Of a stretch of 64,000 nt of DNA, positions 35,318 through 43,900 are shown piece by piece (position 1 is the first letter of the stretch; every line of letters begins with the position of its first letter). The notes beneath the pieces are model-generated. The model was not told where the DNA came from. It made no database searches and saw only the letters and a program-made list of their open reading frames with translations. The stretch lies in the NCBI GenBank assembly GCA_016711045.1, contig JADJTT010000013.1, positions 1-64,000 on the forward strand, read 5' to 3'. The translations under genes and the position numbers were made by a program. This DNA is from Saprospirales bacterium. GTDB taxonomy: Bacteria; Bacteroidota; Bacteroidia; Chitinophagales; Saprospiraceae.

Positions 35318-35340
35318 GGGGGGCGCCGAAGCGCCCTGTT
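35318..35340 (-). terminator. UUCG-loop terminator after porin gene
   Basis: On the minus strand the stem GGGCGC-TTCG-GCGCCC has the very stable UUCG tetraloop and is followed by CCCTTTT. It lies 14 bp beyond the porin stop and just before the sulfurtransferase gene. Confidence 0.85.
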
Positions 35341-35353
35341 GGGGATTATTTGG

Positions 35354-36445
35354 TTAGAACTCAATTTGCACCTGGAGCAGGAGCTCGTCGTTGGGCACCT
35401 CTACTCGTGCGCTTTCTTCTGCTTTGTACAGGTAGTTGATCTGCAGGCGCGTCCGGTCATTGAAGAAATAGTTCACGCCATAGGTGATTACGTTTTTGAT
35501 ATCGTCGGTATAGTCTGCGTCCATGTTGGGCTCGTAAGATTCATACCGGACGACGGGCTGGATTTTCCAGGGGGTCATATAGGCGGCCTGTGCGAAGAAC
35601 CCATTGCGGTTGATAGAGCCCTGGTGTACTTCTACTTCACCTCCACAACCACCACCGGTGGTATAAGAACCTTTATCGGTCCCTTTCACGTATTCGCCTT
35701 GCAGGAGAATGCCCTTGTATTTAAACTCGAGGTCAAGCCCCATGCGCGACCTTTCGTCATCTTCTTTGATCCCTTCAATCTTTGGAGGTTGTTTGCCAAA
35801 CCGGTAGCTCGAGCCAATGGTCAGAAACTCAAAAGGATGGAAAGTCAGCCGGCCTATGAGGTCTTTTTTACCGTTGTCGTCTTTTACGTTAATGCCTGTG
35901 CCGTTCATAATAGCCAGGTTGTACCCGAACAAGTTTTTGGTTTTGGACCCAAACACACTCAGATCGCCCGTACCGCCAAACACCATAAAGCCCAGGTCGC
36001 GGAAAGGGTTCACCAGATCGGTGACCACCAGCGAACGGTTGATGGTGTGCAGTTTGTGGCAAGGGGTAAGCAATTCGAGTCCAAACGGCGACTTGAACTG
36101 GCCGATGGAAGCGTTGATATAAGGTGCAAACCGGCGATAGGAAATGAAGGCGTCCAGGATATATGGACCGCCAAAAGTGGGGCTGAATTCAGCCATGAAA
36201 TAATAGCTGAAATCGTAGGGGATGACCCCGGTGACACCTAAACGTGCCCTGTTGAAATAAAAGCTGTTGGTATTTAAGCTGTTTCCCAGGATGTCTTCTC
36301 CGAGAAATTGGTATTCCGCCTGTGCCTGAATGTATCCGATCACGGTTATCCGTTCATCAGAGGAAGGCTCCACACAGCCTTGAGCGTTTACCAGGGAAGG
36401 GAGGAAGAACAGGGACGCTAAAAGAATTAGCATTGACTTTTTCAT
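35354..36445 (-). CDS. Outer-membrane porin, OprO/OprP-like
   Basis: 363 residues with a signal peptide (LILLASLFFLPSLVNAQG) and a beta-barrel pattern of alternating residues ending in Phe (LLLQVQIEF). The motifs FNRARLGVTGVIPYDFSYYF and SIGQFKSPFGLELL are typical of the phosphate-selective porin O/P family, often used for anion uptake. Given its position between two sulfurtransferases, a sulfur oxyanion such as thiosulfate is a possible cargo (inference). An unusual Gly/Cys patch, TTGGGCGGEVE, lies in a probable external loop. Confidence 0.88.
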   Translation of the reverse strand: MKKSMLILLASLFFLPSLVNAQGCVEPSSDERITVIGYIQAQAEYQFLGEDILGNSLNTNSFYFNRARLGVTGVIPYDFSYYFMAEFSPTFGGPYILDAFISYRRFAPYINASIGQFKSPFGLELLTPCHKLHTINRSLVVTDLVNPFRDLGFMVFGGTGDLSVFGSKTKNLFGYNLAIMNGTGINVKDDNGKKDLIGRLTFHPFEFLTIGSSYRFGKQPPKIEGIKEDDERSRMGLDLEFKYKGILLQGEYVKGTDKGSYTTGGGCGGEVEVHQGSINRNGFFAQAAYMTPWKIQPVVRYESYEPNMDADYTDDIKNVITYGVNYFFNDRTRLQINYLYKAEESARVEVPNDELLLQVQIEF

Positions 36446-36479
36446 GGCAAGTAAATTGAAATGAAAAAAAACAAAATAA

Positions 36480-36507
36480 AAGGGAAAGGGTAGAGGCCCT
36501 TTCCCTT
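36480..36507 (-). terminator. Terminator after rhodanese lipoprotein
   Basis: A perfect 11-bp stem AAGGGAAAGGG with CCCTTTCCCTT and a 6-nt loop, followed on the minus strand by TTTATTTTG. It is 10 bp beyond the stop of the two-domain rhodanese lipoprotein. Confidence 0.85.
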
Positions 36508-36517
36508 CAACTCACCA

Positions 36518-37534
36518 TTACGGTATCGGGTCGAAAAATGTACCGTCTTTATCGTAGTAACCAAAATGCAAATTGCTTCCGGAGTCAGCTCCCCCCCAGG
36601 CACCCTTTGTATAGCTCGGATTGGCCAGCAATGCAGAGGGAATAATGGCGTTGGCGCCATAGGAAAGGCTCTTGGCATCATAACCCATTACGTTGAGCCA
36701 TGCGCTTGTGATGGAGGATGTTTGCCCGGTATAGCAATAGGTTACGATCGTTTTGCTGGGATCCAGGTATTTTAAAGTGGCAAGGCTCAAATCTTCGTTG
36801 ATCCGGTATGCGCCATTGATGTGGCCAAAGAGATCCCAAGCAGCCTGGGTCCAATAATTATTGATGAAATAATTGGAAGGAGTTGCCAGCACATCGTCTC
36901 TGGAAACAGACCAGGCCGAGTTGGCAAGCATGTCATTGATCCGGGCGTCCAGAATCTTTTCGCCTTCCGTTTCAGTGGTTGTCAGCGTCGGGAAAGTCGT
37001 AAAAGTTACGTTTGCAATTGGGGTGCCGGAGGTCACCCAATTGGGAGAAGCGTAGTCTGTTACTTTGGTAGACCATTTGGAGCTGAAGTTGGAGTGCCAG
37101 GAAGACATACCCCACTTCAGGGTGTAGGCCTCATAGCCTTTTAAGCGAAGCGCAGCCACTGCACGACCTGCCGTTTGCCCCGAATAGCAAGCTACCAGGA
37201 TCGGTTTTCCAGCGGCTTTTGGCCCTTCAGCTAAAATGTTGGCCAGTGTGACATTGACGGCATTTTTAATGTGGCCTGCTTCAAAGTCAGCTGCCTGGCG
37301 AATATCAATAACGTAATAATCCGGGATCGAAAAGTCTACCGGATTGACATTGAGTGCGGAGCCAGCCTTGGCAAAACTGCCGTTGATCACCGCCAGGTCG
37401 AGATTGTTGTCATTCATGTACTGAGCCAGTACTTCAAACTCATTTACGGTGGGGTCTACAGGGTCCTTTTTACAGTTAGTGAATACGAGGGCTACGATTA
37501 GGCCCAGTGCGAATAACTTCAAAAAGTTTTTCAT
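36518..37534 (-). CDS. Lipoprotein with two active-type rhodanese domains
   Basis: 338 residues. Lipoprotein signal (LVFTNCKKDP). Two rhodanese-like domains each keep a loop Cys: VACYSGQTAGRA in the first and TYCYTGQTSSIT in the second. Keeping Cys in both halves is unusual, since classical tandem rhodaneses keep it only in the second. The C-terminus is Gly/Asp-rich. It has its own terminator and is followed by the porin gene, so the set is probably expressed as neighbouring units. Expected to carry sulfane sulfur at the periplasmic face of a membrane. Confidence 0.88.
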   Translation of the reverse strand: MKNFLKLFALGLIVALVFTNCKKDPVDPTVNEFEVLAQYMNDNNLDLAVINGSFAKAGSALNVNPVDFSIPDYYVIDIRQAADFEAGHIKNAVNVTLANILAEGPKAAGKPILVACYSGQTAGRAVAALRLKGYEAYTLKWGMSSWHSNFSSKWSTKVTDYASPNWVTSGTPIANVTFTTFPTLTTTETEGEKILDARINDMLANSAWSVSRDDVLATPSNYFINNYWTQAAWDLFGHINGAYRINEDLSLATLKYLDPSKTIVTYCYTGQTSSITSAWLNVMGYDAKSLSYGANAIIPSALLANPSYTKGAWGGADSGSNLHFGYYDKDGTFFDPIP

Positions 37535-38079
37535 GGCAAGAAAAAATTATTGTGAAGAAATAGGCGCCGAATTTATGTGAATAAAATAAAATTTGGCTTA
37601 TGTGTTATTCAGCACAAGGTCGGCGCCGATTGAATTGACTATGTATTATATGAACATCTTTTCATGTAAAATTGATGGTTCAAAAATCCAACTCAAATCC
37701 CATAGTAAAAATGACGTTCGTTAGTGAGGAATGGTGATTTTTATCATTGTAAATAATTGAAAAAGAGTTTATTATGTAAAATTTATATACTCCAAATTTT
37801 CTGGCAACCCAACCCTGTATTTGAAAAATGAAACAGAGTGCGCCCCTTTTCTGTTCGGTATAAAATTTTGTAATTGATTTTTTCGTCATCCCCTCCTGCT
37901 GCTTTCTCTTGGGCGCCAGGACCAAAAGCCGTCGATAGTTACCACTTATTTGGTCAAATACCGATAAGCGTACCCGCTGCAGGCACGGATTTGCAAAATT
38001 TTGATTTTAATGCAGAATTTTATTTTGATTCATGTCGAGTCCCTGGGATTGGGCGGGCAACTGCGGGTAAAATAGAAAA
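37535..38079. other. AT-rich intergenic region without recognisable gene
   Basis: About 545 bases with no convincing gene. It is clearly more AT-rich than its surroundings. Two copies of a GGCGCCGA palindrome (37563-37570 and 37622-37629), about 60 bp apart, could be operator sites for the rhodanese lipoprotein, which reads away from here. An 81-codon minus-strand frame at 37680-37925 has no recognisable features. Confidence 0.5.
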
Positions 38080-38101
38080 GGCGACGTAGCGATACGCCGC
38101 C
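38080..38101 (-). terminator. Terminator after transglutaminase-like gene
   Basis: Stem GGCGACGTA with TACGCCGCC (one mismatch), 4-nt loop, followed on the minus strand by TTTT. It lies 34 bp beyond the stop of the transglutaminase-like gene. Confidence 0.65.
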
Positions 38102-38135
38102 CTTACTAAAGATAACAGCTGTATGACTGCTCTTG

Positions 38136-38888
38136 TTATCTCAGCAAAAGTTGGTCGAGGTAAGGAGTACTCGGCAAGGAAGCTTCCTCTTCCTTCAGAC
38201 TCTCGATCCGGATCTGCCTGATCCGTTTGTTGACCAATGCGGCCATTTTGGGGTACAGGGAACGGAAGCGCTCGTCCACGGGCTCGTAAAACCCGCTGCC
38301 GAAGAACTCAATGTCGTCGTTCCAGGCGCCAAAATCCTTCAATACTGCTTTCATTTGTACGAATCCCTTATTCCCAAAATGGAATGCACAGCTACAGGCG
38401 CCGTCCGGACAAGCCAGGCCATAGCCCCAATGCTGTCCTTCTTCGATCAGTTTTTTCCGGGCGCCCCGGAAGTAAGGCTTGTCAAAGATATAGGAATCCA
38501 TTGGCTTCCATCCGCCATCGATCGAGATCTCGAGCCAGGAATGGTTGGCCGTTTTGGGCAAGACCCATCGCATATATCCGGGAATTACGCCGCGAAAAAC
38601 GTGCAGGTCGATGGCCCCGTAATGGATTCTGGAGGGGATACCTGCGACATCCAATAAGGCTTTGAAAAGTGTGGTCTTGGAATTGCAGACGCCCACTTTT
38701 TCCGATACCACCTCGGAAGCTTTCATGTCTTCCAGCCGGGACGGAAACCCGAATCGGATTTCATCCCGGACAAAATAGAACAAGCTCTTCACTTTTTCCT
38801 CGTCCGATTCTGCGCTTTCCGTCAATTGGAAGGCGATTTCCCGGATTTTCGGATGGCTGGAATCAGCCAGGTGATCCAGTTTTCTCAT
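38136..38888 (-). CDS. Transglutaminase-like protein
   Basis: 250 residues, cytoplasmic (no signal). It has the Cys-His-Asp triad of the transglutaminase-like superfamily: Cys in KVGVCNSKTTLFKALL, His in TANHSWLEISIDG and Asp in KPMDSYIFD. An extra Cys-rich loop, ACPDGACSCAFHFGNKG, follows the triad. Such proteins are usually peptidases or amidases; the substrate is unknown. Single gene with its own terminator. Confidence 0.88.
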   Translation of the reverse strand: MRKLDHLADSSHPKIREIAFQLTESAESDEEKVKSLFYFVRDEIRFGFPSRLEDMKASEVVSEKVGVCNSKTTLFKALLDVAGIPSRIHYGAIDLHVFRGVIPGYMRWVLPKTANHSWLEISIDGGWKPMDSYIFDKPYFRGARKKLIEEGQHWGYGLACPDGACSCAFHFGNKGFVQMKAVLKDFGAWNDDIEFFGSGFYEPVDERFRSLYPKMAALVNKRIRQIRIESLKEEEASLPSTPYLDQLLLR

Positions 38889-38990
38889 ACTTCACAGGTT
38901 TTCCCCATGTTGCGCCTTTTTGTGGAGATTTCAAATGAGAAAAGTCAATGTGGGGGTTGATTTTTTCCACATACCTCCTTTTTCTGCGGC

Positions 38991-39021
38991 TTGTATAACC
39001 GATCCAAACCTATTACCTTTG
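38991..39021 (+). promoter_or_regulatory. Bacteroidota-type promoter of tRNA-Arg
   Basis: A -7 box TACCTTTG (39014-39021) matches TAnnTTTG, with TTG at 38991-38993 as the -33 element, 20 bp apart. The tRNA begins 10 bases after the -7 box, so it has almost no 5' leader. Confidence 0.75.
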
Positions 39022-39030
39022 CCCCGCATT

Positions 39031-39102
39031 GGCCCTATAGTTCAAGGGATAGAACGAGAGTTTCCTAAACTTTAAATCCAGGTTCGAGTCCTGGTAGGGC
39101 TA
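39031..39102 (+). tRNA. tRNA-Arg (anticodon CCT)
   Basis: Cloverleaf by hand: acceptor GGCCCTA with TAGGGCT (one G-U pair), D-stem GTTC/GAAC, anticodon stem AGAGT/ACTTT around TTCCTAA giving anticodon CCT (reads AGG), and T-arm CCAGG-TTCGAGT-CCTGG. 72 nt with discriminator A; the CCA end is not fully encoded (ACAA follows). Confidence 0.92.
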
Positions 39103-39122
39103 CAAGTAATCCAACAATAAAA

Positions 39123-39368
39123 GCCCGGCATCTGGACGATTATGTGGGAGATACGGCCACGGCAAGTATTGTAGTTTCTGTTACTCCTATACCTACGGCG
39201 ATGATCAGCTACGAAGGTACGGCCTATTGTACTTCTCTGGGCACCCCGCAAGCAGTGACTTTGACCGGGACGGTAGCAGGGGTCCAGCCGTCTGCCTATT
39301 ACACCGTCGTCGAATTGATCAATGGACAAACCGTGTTGTTGGAAGGAGGCGTTACATTAATTCGGTAA
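39123..39368 (+). pseudogene. Remnant of a repeat-rich adhesin (T9SS-type)
   Basis: A short frame directly downstream of the tRNA encodes TATASIVVSVTPIPTAMISY, then AYCTSLGTPQAVTLTGT. These are typical repeat-unit phrases of giant Bacteroidota surface proteins with PKD/Ig-like repeats and a type IX secretion tail. There is no start, signal or C-terminal domain, so it is a fragment. Its place at a tRNA 3' end suggests leftover DNA from an integration or rearrangement. The first plausible start, at 39144, is internal. Confidence 0.55.
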
Positions 39369-39414
39369 AACATTACCCGATTTTTTGTACATTTCCTTTT
39401 CAAAAGCGCCTTTT

Positions 39415-39774
39415 ATGGACCTCGAATCTTTCCGCATCTATTGTATGGCCAAAAAGGGAGTCGAAGAAACATTCCCTTTTGACGAAGTAACCCTCGTATT
39501 TAAAGTCATGGGTAAAATGTTTGCCCTTACCGGGTTGGATAGCGAAGTCTTTACGGTGAACCTGAAATGCGATCCGGACTGGGGGGTGGAGTTGCGAGAA
39601 GAACATGAAGAGATCACCCCGGGCTGGCACATGAGTAAAATACACTGGAATACGGTAGATTTTGAAGGCGAACTGGGAGAAGCATTACTTCGCAAATTGA
39701 TCGATCATTCGTATGACCTGGTCGTAGCAAGCTTGCCAAAAAAAATGCGACTAGAACTGGAGGAATTGGAATGA
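39415..39774 (+). CDS. MmcQ/YjbR-family protein
   Basis: 119 residues, starting at ATG 39415 (MDLESFRIYCMAKKGVEETF). The motifs FPFDEVTLVFKVMGKMFAL and HMSKIHWNTVDFEG are typical of the MmcQ/YjbR family, which has a CyaY-like or DNA-binding-like fold and no settled function. Its stop overlaps the start of the following FAD oxidoreductase gene (ATGA), so the two are coupled. Confidence 0.92.
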   Translation: MDLESFRIYCMAKKGVEETFPFDEVTLVFKVMGKMFALTGLDSEVFTVNLKCDPDWGVELREEHEEITPGWHMSKIHWNTVDFEGELGEALLRKLIDHSYDLVVASLPKKMRLELEELE

Positions 39775-40840
39775 CACCTGCAAAACAATTCGATTATTTG
39801 ATCGTGGGGCAGGGACTCGCCGGCTCCCTGCTGGCTTTCTTTCTCCACCAAAAGGAAAACGCCTGTTGGTGGTTGATCCTGGCCTGGAGAATACTGCTTC
39901 CAAAGTAGCAGCGGGTATTATTAACCCCATCACCGGCCGCCGGTTTGTGAAAAGCTGGCGCATAGACGATCTGGTGCCTTTCGCCCGGCAAACTTACCTC
40001 GATCTGGAGGTTTTGCTGGGTGTGCCTCTTTTTAAATCCCGGAATATTCTTCGCACTCTCCATAATCCCACCGAGCTTAACCACTGGATGTCGCGCCTGG
40101 GCGACCCCGGCTTTGAACCCTATATGCTGCCCGAATCAGATCCCGGGCGTTGGACTTCCCTGATCCAAGCTGTCTATGCGTTTGGCGAAGCGACCCAGGC
40201 CGGGCAGGTGAACCTGAGCGGCTTGCTCCTCCATTTCCGACACTGGATCCAAACGCATCACCTCCTGATAGAAGATGTTTTCGATTACGAAGACCTGGAC
40301 CGGTCTTCCGATATGCTCCGGTACCGCGATTGGTCTGCTCAGTCTATAGTGTTCTGTGAAGGGTACCAGGCAAAACACAATCCCTATTTCGGCAACCTGC
40401 CCTACGAGGGGGCAAAAGGGGAGGTGCTCCATATCTCTTTGCCAGGTCCTCAACCCGATAAGATGTTGCGCCACCATTTCTTTCTGGTGCCACAAGAAGA
40501 TGGCACCTATTGGGCGGGGTCCAACTACATCTGGCGTTACGAAAATGACCAGCCTACGCCTGAAAGCAGAGCCTGGCTGATCGGACAACTGGAAAAGGTC
40601 CTGAACGTACCCTACGAGATTATCGACCACAAAGCCGCCATTCGTCCCACGGTTAAGGATCGAAGGCCGCTTCTGGGGGTACACCCTGAATTCCCCAATA
40701 TCTTTATTTTTAACGGATTGGGGACAAAAGGAGCTTCTCAGGGCCCCTTCTTCGCCCACCACATGGCTAATTACCTCACAGCTCATTCACCAATCGATCC
40801 AGAGGTAGATATTCGCCGGTTTCATGCGAAAAACCACTAA
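39771..40840 (+). pseudogene. FAD-dependent oxidoreductase (DAO type), one frameshift
   Basis: About 356 residues after correction. The N-terminal dinucleotide motif is YLIVGQGLAGSLLAFFL (GxGxxG). The frame then changes in the AAAA-GG-AAAA stretch at 39850-39859 and resumes as GKRLLVVDPGLENTASKVAA, followed by GIINPITGRRF, a feature of glycine/D-amino-acid-oxidase-like enzymes. The C-terminal motif AAIRPTVKDRRPLLGVHPEF, then NGLGTKGASQGP, completes the FAD site. The true start is ATG 39771; the frame from 39866 alone lacks the FAD motif. Confidence 0.85.
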
Positions 40841-40914
40841 TCATACGTTAAATAAAGGCCTGGACACGTCTTTTTACCAATTTCAAACATCCTTACCTCC
40901 AAACAACCCGAAAA

Positions 40915-43900
40915 ATGAGAAAACCGATCCTCCTGGCGCTTCTCGCCGTCTTTACGCTCACTATTTTATACAGCTTTCATAATCAATCCCATTTCAGCCA
41001 CATGTCTCCAACTCCTCCCGATGATTACGAATCCGAGTGGAAAATTATTGATTCGTTGGAAAATCAGGGCCTGCCTAAATCAGCCCTGGAAAAAGTCGAA
41101 ACTCTTTATGAGCGGGCCAAAAAGGAAGAAAATGCCCCGCAGTTAGTCAAAACCCTGCTTTATAAAGGCAAATACATCATGCAATTGGAGGAAGAAGGCC
41201 AGGTGGCCTCCATCCAAATGCTGGAAAAAGAAACAGCTGCCGCCGAATTTCCCGCCCAACCCATCCTTCAATCCATACTGGCCGAGGTCTATCAACGCTA
41301 CCTCAGTGATCAATACTGGCGATTGGCAGACCGGCAGTCGACCTCTGAATTCCAACCCGATGATATTCAGACCTGGACTGTCGACCATTTTGAGAAGCGG
41401 ATCGGGGAGCTTTTCTGGGCCTCCCTGAAAAATAAAGACCTGGTTAAAACCCCCATTTCCGGATTCACAGCCATTACCACCCCCGGAAATGAACAAGACG
41501 AGCTCCGTCCCACACTTTTCGACTTCCTGGCCCACCGGGCAATCGATTATTTCATGAACGAGCAAAGCCATCTGTCCCAACCTGCATACCGCTTTTACAT
41601 CGATCAGGAAGAGGCCTTCGCCGATGTGGAGGTGTTTGTCCGTACTTCTTTTAACACCCCCGATACGGCCTCGTATCACTACCAAACCATATTACTACTC
41701 CAGGACCTGCTGCGCTTGCGCATGCGCGATTCCAAAAACACCGCAGCGCTGCTCGATGCCGACCTGCAACGTCTGCGTTTCGTCTATGATAAAAGCGTGC
41801 TGGATGTCAAAAAAGAACGCTACCTGGAAGCGCTTGACCGGTTGCTCGACCAACATGCCAAATCGCCCCTGGTGACTGAGGTGCTCTATCTCAAAGCCTA
41901 TTATTACTATCAGGAAGGTTTCCTGGAAGAAGATCAGGCTGATTCGCCCAAGGCTGACTATTGGAAAAAGGCCCATCAGCTCTGTGAAGACGCCATTGAA
42001 CGCTTTCCGGCATCGGTGGGCGCCTCCCAATGCAAAAGCCTGCTCAGAACCCTGGAGGAACGCGAACTCCGCTTTCAGGTGGAGTGGGTAAATATCCCCG
42101 AACAACCTATTCTGGCCCGGGTAGATTTTCGCAACCTGTCGCATGTCTATGGCCGGGTGATCCAAATGAATGAAAAACGCAAGGAACAGTTTGAAAAAGC
42201 CCAGGAAAAAAGCTCCGAAACGGCCCTCAACTACCTGAAAGACCTCCCACCTACCGCTTCCTGGGATTTCGACCTGCCTGCTACCGGGGATTACCATTCC
42301 CATTCGGCAGAACTGAAGATGGATGCCCTCTCGCCAGGAAAATACCTGGTAATGATCTCTTCTTCCTCAGATTTTAGCATGGACGGGTATACCGGGTATG
42401 TGTTTACCCATGTATCCAACCTGGGTTACTGGGAGCACAGAGAGGAAGGAGGGAAGCTGGCTTTTGTCGTGTTCGACCGGCAAACAGGCGTCCCTCAGGA
42501 AGGGGTGACCGGCGAATTTTGGCGCCGGAATTACAATTCCATTTTCCGGAAATATGAATGGAAAAAAGCCGGCAGCTCCAAATCGGATGCCAGGGGATTC
42601 TTGCGCCCGGATGTCGAGGAGAAGAATGATTACTACAACTTGTTGCTCCGCAATGGGAACGATACGCTCTACCTGGAAGATGGGTTCTCCACGTATTATT
42701 ATAGCCGAACCAAGAATACGTATCAACAAACCAGCTTTTTCCTCGACCGGTCTATCTATCGTCCCGGGCAAACCATCTATTTCAAAGCGCTGGTCCTGGA
42801 AAAAAATGAATCGGGAATGCCCCGTATCGTGGCCAACGCTCCGGTGACGATCAAAATGCGGGATGCCAATTACCAGGAAGTCGGCAAACTCGAATTGCGC
42901 ACCAACGCCTATGGCACGGTAACCGGCACCTTCAAAGCGCCTGAAGGGGGCTTATTGGGCAGCATGCATCTCGAATCCTCCAGCGGCAATACCCGGCAGT
43001 ATTTCCGGGTAGAGGAATACAAACGGCCCAAGTTCGAAGTGACCTTTAAGGATATTACGGAAGCTTATCGCCTCGATGACGAGGTGAAGATTACCGGTCA
43101 CGCCCTGGGTTTTGCCGGCAACAATATCGACGGCGCTGATGTGAAATACCGGGTGGTACGCGAAGTTTCATACCCCTGGTGGGGGGGATGGTACCGTTCT
43201 TCCCGGCCGTCCGGCCAATCGATGGAGATCATTAACGGAACGCTTGAAACCGATGCCAATGGCCAATTTGTCATCACCTTCCAGGCTAAACCCGACCGCT
43301 CCGTCGATCCCAAAACCCAACCGCAATTTACTTTCCGCGTGTATGCCGATGTGACCGATATAACGGGGGAAACCCACAGCAGCGAAAGCTACGTGTCGCT
43401 GGGCTACCTGGCACTGAAAGCGGCCATCACGCTTCCCGACGAAATGTCGGTTGAAGACTTGCAGACTATTCCCATCCAAACCCAAAATCTGCAAGGGCAA
43501 TTTGAACCCGCGAAAGGGACTCTGCGCCTGGACCTGCTACAAACACCCGATCAACTCTTTGCCAACCGCTACTGGAATGCGTCAGACATGCATATGATCC
43601 CGGAGGCGGAATTTCGCAAAGATTTCCCCCAATACGCCTATGATCAGGAGGATAAGATCCAAAATTGGAAGGTCAAAAGGATGGTCCTCGAAAATCCATT
43701 TAATACGGCAGAAAATACGTCCATGTCTCTCGGAAGGGTTCGTCTGGAACCGGGGGTGTACCTCCTTACCCTCCAAACGGCCGATAAATACGGCCAGAAA
43801 GTAGAGGTGAAAAAGTGGGTGACCCTCTACGACCCCAGTGGCAAGAAAATGGCCACCAACGACTGGGGTTGGGTGCACCTGGAGAAAAATACCCTCGAAC

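Noticed and set aside
37680..37925. 81-codon minus-strand frame in the AT-rich gap
   Set aside because: No ribosome-binding site, family resemblance or neighbouring operon; amino-acid composition looks like translated noncoding DNA.
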